Shown: positions 34,950 through 44,777, counted from the first letter of the stretch. The stretch is 64,000 nt of DNA from Membranihabitans marinus (GCF_019802045.1 NZ_JAHVHU010000008.1:62001-126000); one strand, 5' to 3'. Translations and numbers: made by a program. The notes: generated by a model from the letters alone, not told the origin.

Positions 34950-36485
34950 ATGTCCACGGAAAACAGAGTAAGAGTTCGGTTTGCACCCAGTCCGACAGGG
35001 GCACTTCATATAGGCGGAGTTCGTACGGCACTATATAATTATTTATTTGCCCGAAAAAATGGTGGAGATTTTATTTTGCGTATAGAAGACACCGATCAAA
35101 ACAGAAAGATGCCGGGGGCAGAGGAATACATCAAGGAAAGTTTACAATGGTTAGGGTTGGAGCCGGATGAAGGACCCGATAAAGGCGGTCCATTTGGACC
35201 CTATCGCCAATCCGAACGCAAGGAGCTCTATGGACAGTTTGCTCAGTTATTACTTGATGAGGGATATGCTTACATCGCCTTTGATACAGCGGAGGAATTA
35301 AGTGAAATCCGAAAATCTTATGAATCCAGAAAGATTACATTCAAATACGATGCGACGGTTCGCCATCGACTGAATAACAGTTTGAATTTATCTTCTGCTG
35401 AAGTGGAACACAAAATCAACGAAGGAGCACCTTATGTGATCCGGATGCTGGTTCCTGAAGATGAAGAAGTGACCTTTTTCGATGCAGTCCGTGATCGGGT
35501 GACCTTCGATACCAACGAACTAGATGATAAAGTGATTTTGAAAGCGGATGGCTGGCCAACCTATCACCTTGCTAATATCGTGGATGATTATCATATGAAG
35601 ATTAGTCATGTAATTCGCGGCGAGGAATGGGTGTCCAGTACTGCGCATCATGTGTTGCTTTATCAAATGCTGGGTTGGGAAGATCATATTCCAGAATTTG
35701 TACACCTTCCGCTTATACTAAAACCTGGGGGCGGTGGAAAATTGAGTAAACGGGATGGAGCCAAACAAAATATACCTGTTTTTCCGTTGCAGTGGAATGA
35801 TCCTGATACCGGTGCTGTCTTTCAGGGGTTTCGTGAAGAGGGGTTCCTGCCTGAAGCTACTATTAACTTTCTGGCTTTATTAGGCTGGTCGCCTGGGAAC
35901 GACCGAGAGATATTTAATATGGAGGAACTGACTCATGCTTTTATGTTATCTCAGATTATTAAAGGAGGAGCTCGTTTTGACCTGGATAAAGCGCGTTGGT
36001 TTAATCAGCAGTACCTGATACATGCTGATGTGGAAGAATTATTGCCATATATCAAAACGCAGTTTCCTGAAATGTACGGTCTGGCAGACCCTGAATATTT
36101 GGCTCAGGTCGTGCCTCTGTTCCTGGAACGGATCCATGTGCTTCCCGAATTAAGTGATCAGGCATCATACTTCTTTACCGAATGGCCGGATTATGATGAA
36201 AAACAGATCAAAAAAAGATATAAAGAAGAAAATCAGGAGTTGTACCTTACCTTATTTGATGACATTAAAAATGCACAACCTTTTGACCGGAGCACTCTAA
36301 AATCCATAGTTGAAGAATTTGTTGCTACTCAGAGTACGAAATATGGTGTCGTATTGCCCATTCTTCGGTTAGCAGTCGCCGGGGTACTCCAAGGGCCCGA
36401 CCTTTTTGCAATGATGGAAGTGATTGGGAAAGAAAAAGTAAACAACAGACTCAATAAAGCGTTAGAATATTTCCCCACGGTTTAA
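34950..36485 (+). CDS. gltX: Glutamyl-tRNA synthetase
   Basis: 511 residues of a class I synthetase that charges tRNA-Glu. The HIGH-type motif is PSPTGALHIGGVRTALYNYL at the N-terminus; the tRNA/Glu-binding block is WPTYHLANIVDDYHM then VIRGEEWVSSTAHHVLLYQ; the KMSKS-type loop is KLSKRDGA (about residue 266). The C-terminal anticodon-binding helical domain is complete. The length is normal. It is followed after 10 nt by a small conserved-looking gene. Confidence 0.96.
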   Translation: MSTENRVRVRFAPSPTGALHIGGVRTALYNYLFARKNGGDFILRIEDTDQNRKMPGAEEYIKESLQWLGLEPDEGPDKGGPFGPYRQSERKELYGQFAQLLLDEGYAYIAFDTAEELSEIRKSYESRKITFKYDATVRHRLNNSLNLSSAEVEHKINEGAPYVIRMLVPEDEEVTFFDAVRDRVTFDTNELDDKVILKADGWPTYHLANIVDDYHMKISHVIRGEEWVSSTAHHVLLYQMLGWEDHIPEFVHLPLILKPGGGGKLSKRDGAKQNIPVFPLQWNDPDTGAVFQGFREEGFLPEATINFLALLGWSPGNDREIFNMEELTHAFMLSQIIKGGARFDLDKARWFNQQYLIHADVEELLPYIKTQFPEMYGLADPEYLAQVVPLFLERIHVLPELSDQASYFFTEWPDYDEKQIKKRYKEENQELYLTLFDDIKNAQPFDRSTLKSIVEEFVATQSTKYGVVLPILRLAVAGVLQGPDLFAMMEVIGKEKVNNRLNKALEYFPTV

Positions 36486-36495
36486 AGCGATAAAT

Positions 36496-36714
36496 ATGGC
36501 ACAGGAAGGTAAGAAAGAGGAAGATAATCCAAGAATCCATGACGATCTAAAAGGATTTAATATTCATATTGATGAATTTGGCCAGGTTAAAACGACTTTG
36601 AGCCAGGAAGATCTGAATTCCTTTCTCAATGAACAGGTGGATGACAAAAAGTTTTCTCCGAAAGTAAAAAAACAATTGGAAGAACTTTATACGACCATCG
36701 ATCAGGAAGAATAG
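36496..36714 (+). CDS. Small acidic protein downstream of gltX, function unknown
   Basis: 72 residues, strongly charged, without membrane segment or Cys. It begins with a polar disordered part, then a short strand pattern (FNIHIDEFGQVKTTL) and a C-terminal helix ending in acidic residues. Short proteins of this kind often follow gltX in Bacteroidota, but I know of no assigned function. It lies 10 nt after gltX and is very likely co-transcribed. Confidence 0.65.
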   Translation: MAQEGKKEEDNPRIHDDLKGFNIHIDEFGQVKTTLSQEDLNSFLNEQVDDKKFSPKVKKQLEELYTTIDQEE

Positions 36715-36896
36715 GAAGAATATTCCTGGGAAGATGTGGCTGTGGGATCGTTTTTGCCCAATCAAAGGCGGGGATTGGAAGGTGGTTAAATAACTATCTT
36801 AAAATTCATTGTGATTTTTCGCATTATGTGATATAAATGTAATATTTTAGCGCCTGGAATACGCAAATAATTTTATTGATATTAAAACTTGTTACC

Positions 36897-37796
36897 GTGA
36901 AAACAAATCTACTATTATGCCTTGTGCTGGTGATTGGCCTATCCATGACCTCCTGTGTAAGTAAGAAAAAATACACAGCCCTACAGGATCAGCTTGAACA
37001 AGAGAAGAAAGACTGTGAGCAGGAAATTGCTGCTTTGTTGGCTCAGAAAGAAGATGTAGACCGACGACTGATTGAGTTGAATTCCCAATTGTCAGAATCT
37101 AAGTCACAGGCTTCAAACAGCCAAAGCCGGGTAAAAGAATTGCAAGATGAGATCGATTACCTGAAGCGAACAAATACCAACCTTTTGGGACGTTTGGAGG
37201 AACTTTCAGTGTTAAGCCGAACTGGTGCTGAAAGCATCAAGAAGTCACTGAATGCCCTGGATCGACAAGGTAAATATATACAGGATTTGAACACAACGAT
37301 GCGACGCAAAGATTCCCTGAATCTGGTCTTGGTTCAAAAACTGAAAAGATCACTCTCTGACGTGAACGATGATGATGTGAATGTAGAAGTGAAGAAAGGG
37401 GTTGTATTTATTTCTCTTTCTGACAAACTGTTATTCCGAAGCGGAAGCACCGCGATCACCTCTGAAGCGAATAGTGTGTTAGCAAAAATTGCTAAAATCG
37501 TTAATGATCACAATGACTTTGACATCCTTGTAGAAGGACATACAGACAACGTTCCGATCGCTACATCGTGCATCAAAGACAACTGGGATTTGAGTGTGCT
37601 TCGAGCTACTTCAATTGTTCGCGCATTGCAAACAGAACATGATGTAAATCCGAAGAGAATGACTGCCGGTGGACGATCTGAATACATCGAAAAAGCAAGC
37701 AACGGATCTAGCGACGGACGAGCACTGAACCGTCGTACAGAAATAATTGTACTTCCAAAATTGGATCAGTACTTTAGCTTGATGGCTCCCGAATAA
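36897..37796 (+). CDS. OmpA family lipoprotein with coiled-coil stalk
   Basis: 299 residues from a GTG start at 36897. Lipoprotein signal ending SMTSC (Cys20), a long coiled coil (about 25-115, heptad-rich EQEKKDCEQEIAALLAQK and following), then an OmpA C-terminal peptidoglycan-binding domain (about 175-285) with FDILVEGHTDNVPI, NWDLSVLRATSIVRAL and GRALNRRTEIIV. It should link the outer membrane to the cell wall. GTG is chosen because the signal peptide begins there; no ATG is available upstream. A strong terminator follows. Confidence 0.9.
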   Translation: MKTNLLLCLVLVIGLSMTSCVSKKKYTALQDQLEQEKKDCEQEIAALLAQKEDVDRRLIELNSQLSESKSQASNSQSRVKELQDEIDYLKRTNTNLLGRLEELSVLSRTGAESIKKSLNALDRQGKYIQDLNTTMRRKDSLNLVLVQKLKRSLSDVNDDDVNVEVKKGVVFISLSDKLLFRSGSTAITSEANSVLAKIAKIVNDHNDFDILVEGHTDNVPIATSCIKDNWDLSVLRATSIVRALQTEHDVNPKRMTAGGRSEYIEKASNGSSDGRALNRRTEIIVLPKLDQYFSLMAPE

Positions 37797-37834
37797 TCTG
37801 GATCGGATAATTGCCAAATCAGTATAATATATAG

Positions 37835-37874
37835 AACGGGTCGAAAATGATATCATTTTCGACCCGTTTTTTTT
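37835..37874 (+). terminator. Strong intrinsic terminator of the OmpA-like gene
   Basis: A 34-nt perfect palindrome: arm AACGGGTCGAAAATGA (37835-37850), TA, then the exact complement (37853-37868), followed by T to 37874. It has a T-tract only in the + direction. Confidence 0.9.
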
Positions 37875-37897
37875 AGTTTCAGGAGTATAAAATGTGC

Positions 37898-40800
37898 TTA
37901 CCGGATAAGCAGGATGTCTCCCGAATGAATATATTTCTTTGATTTGTGCGTCCAGATTATTTCAAACTTATAAACTCCGGTTCCTGAGGATACAGATCCA
38001 TCCATGCCGTTCCAGATAATTTCTCCAGAGTACAATGTTTTTTGATCTGCATTGTATATTTGCCTTCCCCATCGATCATATATTGTTGCCCGTATAATTT
38101 TACTTTCATCAGGAAGTCGTGCAATCCAAAGATCGTTGGCCCCATCCTGGTTCGGTGTAAAGGCATTAGGGAATGTAATGTCTTCCGGTAGACACGCACT
38201 ATTCAGAATGATTTCTGTACTGCATTGCTCGCTTTCTCTGGCGGATAGGGTGTAGGTGCCCGAAACAGCCTTTCTATGCACTGTCGGAAGAGTGTATGTA
38301 TTTAAATCAGAGTTTATCGCTTTTCCTATTGTATGATCATTCAACTGTAAAAGGACCGGGTAAGTGTTCGAATAAACTCTCAGACTAAGATGTCTAGCTT
38401 TCAAAGTTCCACTCGAAGCCTGCAGGCAGATGGGGTGAGAAATATCTGAAATCTTTAGATTGCAAGGATGTTTACATTTCAAAGGAGCAGTGATTTTAAA
38501 AGTGTGTTGACAATTAGTATGACTATTATGGGTGATGAAAATCTCTTTTCCTATGTCACCTTTCATAAAAGGTCCAATAGGAATTTCACCACTTCCAGGC
38601 ACAATATCAAACAGCTGATTCTGAAAATATATGCCTATGGTTGTATAAGGCTGGATGGGGTTAACTTGGATGAAATAGTAGATGTACTTCTCCCCAAGTG
38701 AGTCGATTACGCATGAATCTCTGAGGTTAAATTTAAGTTCACATTGGCTGGAACAGCCAGGTGGTGGATCGATCGAAATATCTGCCTGACAGGCTTGATC
38801 ATTCGCATCTATTATCCGGATGGATTGCTGACCATTATGGATCGAGAAAGGTCCGATCTGAGTCGGAGTGTCATAGGTTCCGCTGAACGATCCATCCTGG
38901 AGGGTCCAGTTTCCGGAGTGATTTTGTCCGGACATAGATAACTCGAAGGTGAAGTTATCGTCGGTAGTATCAGATGGCGTGCCGTTGTCGTGGCACGTAA
39001 CCTGAGTAAGTGCTGCCGATATCTCACATTGGTTGGAACAGGCAGGTGGTGGGTCGATCGTAATTTCGGTAGTACACGTTGGGTCATCATGGTCCCTGAT
39101 TCGGATGGTTCGTGTTCCGTCGCTGATTCGGAAAGGTCCGATCTGAGTCGGAGTGTCATAGGTTCCGCTGAACGATCCATCCTGAAAGATCCACTGTCCG
39201 GAATGATTTTTACCGGTTACGACTAAATCGAAAGTGAAGGTATCGTCGGTGGAATCAGACGGGGTGGCGTTGTCGTGGCACGTGACCTGAGTAAGTGCTG
39301 CCGATATCTCACATTGGTTGGAACAGGCAGGTGGTGGGTCGATCGTAATTTCGGTAGTACACGTTGGGTCATCATGGTCCCTGATTCGGATGGTTCGTGT
39401 TCCATCGCTGATTCGGAATGGTCCGATCGGAGTCGGGGTATCGTAGGTTCCACTGAACGATCCATCCTGAAAGATCCACTGTCCGGAATGATTTTTACCG
39501 GTTACGACTAAATCGAAAGTGAAGGTATCGTCGGTGGAATCAGACGGGGTGGCGTTGTCGTTGCAAGATAAAGCAGTCGATCTACTTGATATCTTACAAA
39601 CGCAGTCCCGTGCAGTGATAGCAGCTTCCACTATGATCATGCATTCTGTACCAACGTGATAGGACCAGGTATAGGTAGTTCCTGGGAAGAAATCTTTCAT
39701 GGAAACGCTGCCGGTCACTCCATCGATGGGGATTTTAGGCGATATGGACCATTTACCGCCTGCACTTGAACTTCTGGAAAGCTGTGGTGTATAAGTGGAT
39801 TTGCTGCAATCAATATCGGACAACAGTATTTCCGCAGTAGGGACAGGACTGATTTGGAACGGCACCGAATCAATGGAATGACAGGGCTTAGAAGGTTTGA
39901 ATGTGGCAAAGTGGATTCCCGGCTTCAGGGATTTTGGATTAATTTCTTTAATCAATCTGTTCTGTATAAACCAGGACCCGGTCACTTGGTCTACCGTAAG
40001 TGGGAGTGGAAATTTGTTACTGCTGGTGCACATATCCGGAATTTTTGGAAGAGTATAAGCCGTGCTTTTCTGGATATTAATCGCTTGTTCGCCTACTTTA
40101 AATCCTGAGGTCGAAATGCAACCGTATTTATTTTCAACCGAAACGGTCCGGTAGGTATTATTTGCTGAGGAAGGAGGCGGTAATACAATTTTATTGATTC
40201 CGGTCTGGAGTGGTGTTATCGGGAATTCGGTGGTATTGTTCTTGATTATAAGGTTGCTATATGGAAAACCACCCTGTTGTGTATTTTGATCAAGATCGAG
40301 TTCCAATAGGACTTCCTGACCGTCACAGAAGTTACAGGTTTGATCACCACCACACAGTAGTGAAATAGATGCAGTGAGGGGAGACGGATACGTCGTAAGT
40401 GTTAATTCAACGGGTTTGCCAGAACGCCCACCGTATTCGTTCGCAACGAAGAGGGAGCGAGAGGCTGTCTGACTATTGACGGGTTGGGGGAATAAAGAAG
40501 CTGGTGGTCGGAATGTAGGGCCCCGATGGATCGGAGGATCATTTATATTGGTATACCAGGCTGTAAAATTATCTCCGTTCATTACTGAAAAGTTGTGAAA
40601 GATGTCTGCATCATTTTCACATTTCATCAGTTCGGTGCGGTTAAGAATTGGCGGTGGCGTATATTTGGGTGGTGCAAAGACGGGGTGGCAACTAGAGGCG
40701 TTGCCATATCGAATAGAATTTCCACTGCCGTAAATGTAATCACCGTTCTTATTGGACTGCCGATCCGGTTCATAAACGATATCATAGCTGCACCCACCCA

Positions 40801-41356
40801 GGTTCATCACGATATGGCGGGTGCATCCAGGTTTGGATCCGCAGGTGTTTGCAAACATCGACTTGATAAAACCAGGTGTATAATTACCAAAAAGGACAAA
40901 AATGGCTTTCTGGCTGCACAATCCGGAGAGCTTTCCACTGAAATCGGGGCTGCGCTGAACAAATGCGATGACGTTGGCATGTGCCGGGATGGTGCCATTA
41001 TAGGGAGCGGCAAAAGGATCCAAAAATAGTGGTTTTCCACAACCACTTTGTTGGTTCATGGCTTGCAGAGCTGTGGGATTGGAGGTCCATCGATCAGAAA
41101 CAAAGCTGCCGTTGGTTACATTCACCCGGATACTGAGTTGTTGCCCCGATACATTGAGATTGCTATTATTGGTATGAAAAATAAAATATTCATCCGGTTC
41201 ATAACTGCTACAACTGTTGGTGACAATCCGATCCAGGGTTGGGGCATAATTCCCACAATTGGAGGCATTCCAGTGGCCTTGCCCGTTCAGGCTGGTGAAA
41301 GTAATTAAGATCATACTTCCAAATGCAACAACAATTCTTTGCCACGATCTTGCCAT
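37898..41356 (-). CDS. Large secreted protein with tandem repeats and T9SS (gliding-type) C-terminal sorting domain
   Basis: 1152 residues. Signal peptide (1-25, ending SLNGQ), an N-terminal region of about 300 residues with scattered Cys, Ig-like strands in the middle, then consecutive domains of about 95 residues starting at Cys587. Units 587-681, 682-776 and 777-871 are clear copies (SFSGTYDTPTQIGPF, DDPTCTTEITIDPPP), with two diverged units after. The C-terminus (about 1060-1152: FPNAFTPNQDGANDLW, IYDRWGRQIY, WNGMDG, GTGVYKFEI) is the CHU_C / type B T9SS signal. It should be exported and displayed on the surface, possibly as an adhesin; no catalytic domain is recognised. Confidence 0.88.
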   Translation of the reverse strand: MARSWQRIVVAFGSMILITFTSLNGQGHWNASNCGNYAPTLDRIVTNSCSSYEPDEYFIFHTNNSNLNVSGQQLSIRVNVTNGSFVSDRWTSNPTALQAMNQQSGCGKPLFLDPFAAPYNGTIPAHANVIAFVQRSPDFSGKLSGLCSQKAIFVLFGNYTPGFIKSMFANTCGSKPGCTRHIVMNLGGCSYDIVYEPDRQSNKNGDYIYGSGNSIRYGNASSCHPVFAPPKYTPPPILNRTELMKCENDADIFHNFSVMNGDNFTAWYTNINDPPIHRGPTFRPPASLFPQPVNSQTASRSLFVANEYGGRSGKPVELTLTTYPSPLTASISLLCGGDQTCNFCDGQEVLLELDLDQNTQQGGFPYSNLIIKNNTTEFPITPLQTGINKIVLPPPSSANNTYRTVSVENKYGCISTSGFKVGEQAINIQKSTAYTLPKIPDMCTSSNKFPLPLTVDQVTGSWFIQNRLIKEINPKSLKPGIHFATFKPSKPCHSIDSVPFQISPVPTAEILLSDIDCSKSTYTPQLSRSSSAGGKWSISPKIPIDGVTGSVSMKDFFPGTTYTWSYHVGTECMIIVEAAITARDCVCKISSRSTALSCNDNATPSDSTDDTFTFDLVVTGKNHSGQWIFQDGSFSGTYDTPTPIGPFRISDGTRTIRIRDHDDPTCTTEITIDPPPACSNQCEISAALTQVTCHDNATPSDSTDDTFTFDLVVTGKNHSGQWIFQDGSFSGTYDTPTQIGPFRISDGTRTIRIRDHDDPTCTTEITIDPPPACSNQCEISAALTQVTCHDNGTPSDTTDDNFTFELSMSGQNHSGNWTLQDGSFSGTYDTPTQIGPFSIHNGQQSIRIIDANDQACQADISIDPPPGCSSQCELKFNLRDSCVIDSLGEKYIYYFIQVNPIQPYTTIGIYFQNQLFDIVPGSGEIPIGPFMKGDIGKEIFITHNSHTNCQHTFKITAPLKCKHPCNLKISDISHPICLQASSGTLKARHLSLRVYSNTYPVLLQLNDHTIGKAINSDLNTYTLPTVHRKAVSGTYTLSARESEQCSTEIILNSACLPEDITFPNAFTPNQDGANDLWIARLPDESKIIRATIYDRWGRQIYNADQKTLYSGEIIWNGMDGSVSSGTGVYKFEIIWTHKSKKYIHSGDILLIR
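38744..39598 (-). repeat. 285-bp tandem repeat inside the T9SS cargo gene, three units
   Basis: Units at 39598-39314, 39313-39029 and 39028-38744 (reading leftward). Landmarks recur exactly 285 bp apart, e.g. CCTGAGTAAGTGCTGCCGAT at 39001 and 39286. Units 1 and 2 are nearly identical over most of their length, and unit 3 shares its ends with unit 2 while its centre has diverged. The in-frame period is 95 codons. Confidence 0.9.
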
Positions 41357-41582
41357 GGCTGGCCACTATTGAATTATAAAATCAATATGATGTTTTGATT
41401 TTTCAAAAAATGGGGTACCAATATACGAAATAAACTTCAATAGTTTGTTGTTATTTTGTATAAATATAAATATTAGAATTTTATACGTTGAAAGATGTAT
41501 TGGGTGGAATTATAGTTGTTTGATGTGGTTCAGGTTGACGTCCTACGAACTAATAATTGGCTGATTAATATCTGAGTAATTA

Positions 41583-42044
41583 TTAATAATCAATTTTCTT
41601 GGCCCGTGCCATCTCTCGTTTGCTTTCCCGTTCCTTAATGGATTGTCGTTTGTCACGCACTTTTTTACCTTGTGCTACAGCGATGTGAACCTTGATCCAT
41701 CCACGTTCATTGATAAATACCCGATACGGAATAATGGTCAGCCCTTTCTCTTTGACGATTTTATGGATTTTTCGAAGTTCCCGCTTTTTGAGAAGTAGCT
41801 TCCGTTCACGAGTGGGACGCATTTCCAGTACCGTATTGTATTTGTAGTCTGCGATATGAAAATTTTTGATGTAGAGTTCACCTTTTTTAAAATAACAGAA
41901 AGCGTCTGCCAGGTTGGCTTTTCCCGCACGCACGGATTTGACTTCGGCGCCGTGGAGTATGATCCCCGCATTGAATTCTTCTATGAATTCATATTCAAAT
42001 TTTGCTTTGCGATTCTTGATTTGGATGGTGTTGCTTTGAGCCAT
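41583..42044 (-). CDS. smpB: SsrA-binding protein
   Basis: 153 residues. It binds tmRNA and brings it to stalled ribosomes for trans-translation. Family blocks are NRKAKFEYEFIEEFNAGIILHGAEVKSVRAGKANLADAF, HIADYKY, RERKLLLKKRELRKI and the basic C-terminal tail KGKKVRDKRQSIKERESKRE-type helix. Its ATG overlaps the TAA of the upstream S9 peptidase gene by one base (TAATG), so the two are coupled. No tmRNA gene is seen in this window. Confidence 0.96.
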   Translation of the reverse strand: MAQSNTIQIKNRKAKFEYEFIEEFNAGIILHGAEVKSVRAGKANLADAFCYFKKGELYIKNFHIADYKYNTVLEMRPTRERKLLLKKRELRKIHKIVKEKGLTIIPYRVFINERGWIKVHIAVAQGKKVRDKRQSIKERESKREMARAKKIDY

Positions 42045-44224
42045 TATAGGTTTTCTTTAATAAAATTGGTCATAAGGCGAAATAAGTGAAGCTTGGATCC
42101 CGGTCCTGAAATCCCATGGTTGTCATTGGGATAATACATGGTGTCAAATTCTTTGCCCGCGTCGATTAAAGCGCGTGCCATCTCTGCGGCGTGTTGAAAA
42201 TGAACATTATCATCGGATAAACCATGAACCAGTAAATAGGAACCTTTTAGTTTGTCAGCATAATACACCGGTGAGTAATCGTGATACCCCTGCTCGTTTT
42301 CAGCTTCGGTCCGCATATAACGTTCGGTATAAATGGTGTCATACCAGCGCCAATTGGTGACAGGCGCTACAGCAATAGCCATTTTAAAGACGTCGTTGCC
42401 ATGAAGGATTAGGTTCGTAGACATGTATCCACCATAACTCCACCCGAATACGCCTACTCGGGACGGATCAATGTAAGGCAGATCTCCAAGGTATTTCGCC
42501 GCATCAATCTGGTCTGCTGTTTCCATTTTGCCCAGATTCATATAGATCTGTTTCTTGAACTCTTCACCGCGACCACCTGTCCCCCGATTATCGACGCAGG
42601 CAACAATATATCCTTTTTGAGCCAGCATTTGAAACCAGGTCAGGTATCGACCTTGCCAATCATCGACCACCTGCTGACTTCCCGGCCCCCCATAAAGAAA
42701 CATGAAAACCGGGTATTTTTTGGTGGAATCAAAATCATTTGGTTTGATCATGTACCCATTGAGGGTAGTACCTTCCTGATTTTTAAATGTGAAAAATTCT
42801 TTGGGTTGGAAACCATATTCTGTGGTCCGGTCCGCTAATTCTGCATTGTCTTCGATGACCCGGATGAGTTTTCCATCATTGCGATACACTGAATACACCG
42901 GGGGCGAATCTGCCGTAGCATGGACCAGTACATAGTAGTCAAACGTGGTGCTAAATCGGGCACCGTTCCAACCTTCTAAATCAGCACTCGTTAATTTCTT
43001 GACCTGCCCCTTAAGGTCTATTGAAAAAACAGCTCGTTGGAGTGGTGAATGGTCGATGGCCTGATAATAAATTTGTTTTCTGGCCGGATCATAACCATAA
43101 ACTTCAGTGACTATATCGTTTTTTGGTGTTATCCTTTTCTTGCGACCATCAAAATCAATGAGATAAACTTGATTTCTGCCCGCTTTTTCACTGGTCCACA
43201 AGAAGTGTTCCCGATCTTCGAGGAAGGTCAGATTGTCATCGATGTCAATATAGTATTTGTTGGATTCCTCCATGAGTACACGAGCGTCCCCGTTGTTGGC
43301 ATTGGCGAGGATTAATTTAAGATTATTTTGGTGCCGGTTTAATACGAACACAACCAGTTGGTCTGCTTGTTTGGTCCATTTTATCCGTGGAATATAGAGG
43401 TCAGATTCTGAGGTTAGGATATCAACTTCCCGGGAACGGTCATCCTCCACATCATATAAGTGTACAGAAACCAGAGCGTTTTTCTCCCCTACTTTCGGAT
43501 ATTTGAAAGTCTCGTAGTCGGGGTAAAGTCCGTTTCTGTAGTTGGTCATGGTAAACTGGGGAACGGCTCTTTCATCAAACCGGATCCATGCAAGAAAACG
43601 GCCGTCGGGTGACCACTCAAAAGTTCTCGTAATGGCAAATTCTTCTTCATATACCCAGTCGGCGGCACCATGAATAATGGCATCTTCCTGACCGTCTTCT
43701 GTAATCTGAACTACTTCATCTGTAGCCAGGTCTTTATAATACAGGTTGTTTTTGTGCACAAATCCTATTTTCATTCCATCTGGCGAAAAATGAGCATTCA
43801 TCTGTCTGTCCGCATCATAGAGCAGAGATATTTCATTTTTATTCCGGTCGTATAGATAGTAGGTGGCCAGAAAAGATCGGCGGTAAACCTGTTTGCGGTT
43901 GGTAGCCAATAAAATAAGCTGTTCATCCGGTGAAAAAGTATAACTGGCGAACTTGCCATCAAACCCGTTTTTTTCACGCAGGGTTTGTGGATCAAAAATG
44001 GTTTGTGTTTTTTCTCCCGTGGTGATATCAAAGGCCGCGATCGTGTTTCCTTCTCTCAAGGTATATTGACGACCATCATTCATAAAGTTAAACCCGGGTA
44101 TGGATTTGGCCGCAAAAGTACCTTTTGACCAAATGTCTTCCAGGGTTATTTCTTTCTGGGCAACGGCTGTCGTCAATCCCATAGCTAATGTCATGATTGT
44201 TAATATTAATATTTTAAAATGCAT
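42044..44224 (-). CDS. S9 family peptidase (dipeptidyl peptidase IV-like)
   Basis: 726 residues. Signal peptide (1-22, ending TAVAQ), an eight-bladed beta-propeller region (DPPIV_N; about 40-460) with the motif WVYEEEFAITRTFEWSPDG that supplies the Glu pair binding the substrate N-terminus, then an alpha/beta hydrolase domain with the nucleophile in GWSYGGYMS, Asp in LSDDNVH and His in NDNHGI. It should remove X-Pro or X-Ala dipeptides from peptides in the periplasm or outside the cell. First gene of an operon with smpB. Confidence 0.93.
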   Translation of the reverse strand: MHFKILILTIMTLAMGLTTAVAQKEITLEDIWSKGTFAAKSIPGFNFMNDGRQYTLREGNTIAAFDITTGEKTQTIFDPQTLREKNGFDGKFASYTFSPDEQLILLATNRKQVYRRSFLATYYLYDRNKNEISLLYDADRQMNAHFSPDGMKIGFVHKNNLYYKDLATDEVVQITEDGQEDAIIHGAADWVYEEEFAITRTFEWSPDGRFLAWIRFDERAVPQFTMTNYRNGLYPDYETFKYPKVGEKNALVSVHLYDVEDDRSREVDILTSESDLYIPRIKWTKQADQLVVFVLNRHQNNLKLILANANNGDARVLMEESNKYYIDIDDNLTFLEDREHFLWTSEKAGRNQVYLIDFDGRKKRITPKNDIVTEVYGYDPARKQIYYQAIDHSPLQRAVFSIDLKGQVKKLTSADLEGWNGARFSTTFDYYVLVHATADSPPVYSVYRNDGKLIRVIEDNAELADRTTEYGFQPKEFFTFKNQEGTTLNGYMIKPNDFDSTKKYPVFMFLYGGPGSQQVVDDWQGRYLTWFQMLAQKGYIVACVDNRGTGGRGEEFKKQIYMNLGKMETADQIDAAKYLGDLPYIDPSRVGVFGWSYGGYMSTNLILHGNDVFKMAIAVAPVTNWRWYDTIYTERYMRTEAENEQGYHDYSPVYYADKLKGSYLLVHGLSDDNVHFQHAAEMARALIDAGKEFDTMYYPNDNHGISGPGSKLHLFRLMTNFIKENL

Positions 44225-44603
44225 AGCCTGTATTTATGATCCAATTTGTATAATGCATATAATCTGGTTTGGTTGACAAAAATAGGATAAAGTGTGGAGG
44301 AATCCAGCGAAGGGGGATGATTGAATCGGAAAATCGTGGCACGAATATCTGGTGAAAAGCTTTTTTTGAAACGGTCTGCGTTGTCTTTCAAGAGCTGGCT
44401 TCTGTCATGCCAACCTTTAATTATAGGATCCGTTGACGAACCGGATTAATTTTAGCGTGGACGGATTAAAAAAAATATTTCTATATATGGTATTCATGTA
44501 GAATAATATTCTATCAAGACGCGTAATTCTCCTGTTATTGGAAAATTATTCTAGGTTGTGTTGGTGATTTTCCCTTTCGCATTGATTGTCAAGCTAAAAT
44601 ATT
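44225..44603. other. Intergenic stretch upstream of the aromatic operon leader
   Basis: No gene seen. A 15-bp dyad TAGAATAATATTCTA (44499-44513; arms TAGAAT/ATTCTA) and the palindrome TTCCGGAA (44611-44618), just outside this stretch and before the -7 element, are the only ordered sites. Confidence 0.4.
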
Positions 44604-44635
44604 TTTCTCTTTCCGGAAAATATTCCTTAGATTTG
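44604..44635 (+). promoter_or_regulatory. Promoter of the pheA leader and operon
   Basis: TTTC (44604-44607) is followed after 20 nt by TAGATTTG (44628-44635), a perfect TAnnTTTG. The transcription start would be near 44640, 16 nt before the leader-peptide ATG. TTCCGGAA and GGAAAATATTCC dyads (44611-44626) lie between the two boxes and could bind a regulator. Confidence 0.65.
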
Positions 44636-44655
44636 ACCGGTACAATACATAGGCA

Positions 44656-44721
44656 ATGAACTACAGTACACAAAACGCTTATTTCGTTTATTTCTTTTTT
44701 GGCGATCAAAAAGGGATCTGA
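44656..44721 (+). CDS. Phe/Tyr-rich leader peptide of the pheA operon attenuator
   Basis: A 21-codon ORF, ATG 44656 to TGA 44719-44721. Residues 8-16 read AYFVYFFFG; in all 4 Phe and 3 Tyr codons occur, three Phe codons in a row at 44692-44700. It lies between a consensus promoter and a terminator in front of pheA. Slow translation of these codons when charged tRNA-Phe or tRNA-Tyr is scarce would stall the ribosome just upstream of 44713, leaving GGGATCTGA free. This is the same logic as the enterobacterial pheL leader, though the sequence is unrelated. Confidence 0.85.
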   Translation: MNYSTQNAYFVYFFFGDQKGI

Positions 44722-44777
44722 CGTTTATTGCACAATGTGAAAAACTAAATCAGGTCCCAAATTTGGGGCCTTTTTTT
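44713..44777 (+). terminator. Transcription attenuator: antiterminator and terminator before pheA
   Basis: Terminator: AGGTCCCA (44752-44759) pairs with TGGGGCCT (44764-44771; one G-U pair) around an AATT loop and runs into T to 44777. Antiterminator: GGGATCTGA (44713-44721), the last three codons of the leader peptide, pairs with TCAGGTCCC (44750-44758; 9 bp with one G-U pair), which contains most of the terminator's 5' arm. The two structures exclude each other. A ribosome at the leader stop codon covers the first strand and lets the terminator form. Confidence 0.85.

Noticed and set aside
38744-39511. Long open frames on the + strand and other frames across the repeat region
   Set aside because: They are by-products of the repeated coding sequence on the minus strand; the minus-strand frame has a signal peptide and a sorting domain.
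38744-39598. Regular repeats resembling a CRISPR array
   Set aside because: The 285-bp units are in frame inside a long coding sequence and have no short repeat-spacer pattern.
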